5,732 nucleotides of DNA from Chitinophagaceae bacterium. Its GTDB lineage: Bacteria; Bacteroidota; Bacteroidia; Chitinophagales; Chitinophagaceae. The position numbers and the translations under genes were made by a program. The notes under the pieces are model-generated. The model was not told the origin of the DNA. It did no database searches and saw only the letters and a program-made list of their open reading frames with translations. Below are positions 5,619 through 5,732 of this stretch, one piece after another (the first letter of the stretch is position 1; each line of letters begins with the position of its first letter). The stretch spans positions 1 to 5,732 of the forward strand of contig CANIMM010000205.1 of the NCBI GenBank assembly GCA_947468255.1. Direction: 5' to 3'.

Positions 5619-5732
5619 ATTGATTAATTAAAAATTAATAAATTAAAATACCTACACGGGGAATAAGTTAGGGAGAGTGGGAGGCTTAATAATATAACCG
5701 TCCATTTGAATGGGCCATTATCTTTCCGGCTA
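5619..5732. other. AT-rich leader upstream of the RicT-like gene, to the window edge
   Basis: The 32 bases next to the start codon are almost pure A/T (including the palindrome TTAATTAA at 5624-5631), suiting an unstructured ribosome-access region; no Shine-Dalgarno sequence and no TAnnTTTG box are seen. A minus-strand frame open from the edge to a stop at 5686-5688 could be the last 14 codons of an upstream gene (ending HSNGRLYY), but it is too short to judge. A compact dyad cluster lies at 5702-5719. Confidence 0.4.

Noticed and set aside
5702..5719. Overlapping dyads CCATT-TG-AATGG-G-CCATT upstream of the RicT-like gene, as an operator.
   Set aside because: The arms are only 5 bp, there is no adjacent promoter box, and no second copy occurs elsewhere in the window.
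5686..5730. Possible C-terminal end of an upstream gene (14 codons ending in HSNGRLYY, stop at 5686-5688).
   Set aside because: It is too short to recognise and the other minus-strand frames are not excluded; it needs sequence beyond the right edge.
5710..5732. ATG on the plus strand at the right edge as a divergent gene start.
   Set aside because: Only seven codons are visible, with no ribosome-binding or promoter support.

Overview
The window reads as an ordinary housekeeping stretch from a member of the Bacteroidota. The clues are a GldA-type ABC ATPase that matches the gliding-motility family, a PSP1/RicT-type protein with the Cys-rich N-terminal leader I associate with this phylum, starts without clear Shine-Dalgarno sequences, one match to the Bacteroidota -7 promoter motif (TAnnTTTG), and a signal peptide ending in Ser-Ala-Gln. 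A Chitinophagaceae-like source is plausible, but this is inferred from protein flavour and not from any marker gene.

Every supported gene lies on the minus strand, so transcription runs from right to left. From right to left: (1) a short AT-rich leader at 5619-5732; (2) a 487-residue PSP1/RicT-like protein with a repetitive Gln/Arg/Pro/Gly tail (4155-5618), closed by a strong intrinsic terminator (4116-4146); (3) a tightly spaced trio, gldA (3147-4097), eno (1828-3123) and a DivIC/FtsB-type division protein (1442-1792), with gaps of 23 and 35 bases, probably one transcript; (4) an 88-base gap holding a small dyad; (5) a 79-residue unrecognised protein (1114-1353) followed by nth, endonuclease III (416-1057); (6) a 292-base gap without a convincing gene; (7) the first 41 codons of an exported protein that runs off the left edge.

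The genes cover unrelated functions: glycolysis (eno), base-excision repair (nth), cell division (DivIC/FtsB-like), membrane transport or gliding (gldA) and a PSP1-family regulator. They probably share transcripts, not a pathway. I see no CRISPR array, tRNA, rRNA, insertion sequence, phage gene or defence system.

The least expected signals are a long hairpin followed by a T-run inside the 5' coding part of the division gene, just downstream of eno; a promoter-like box fused to the terminator in front of gldA; and the 36-base in-frame tandem repeat in the RicT-like tail. No finding amounts to a clearly new biological system.
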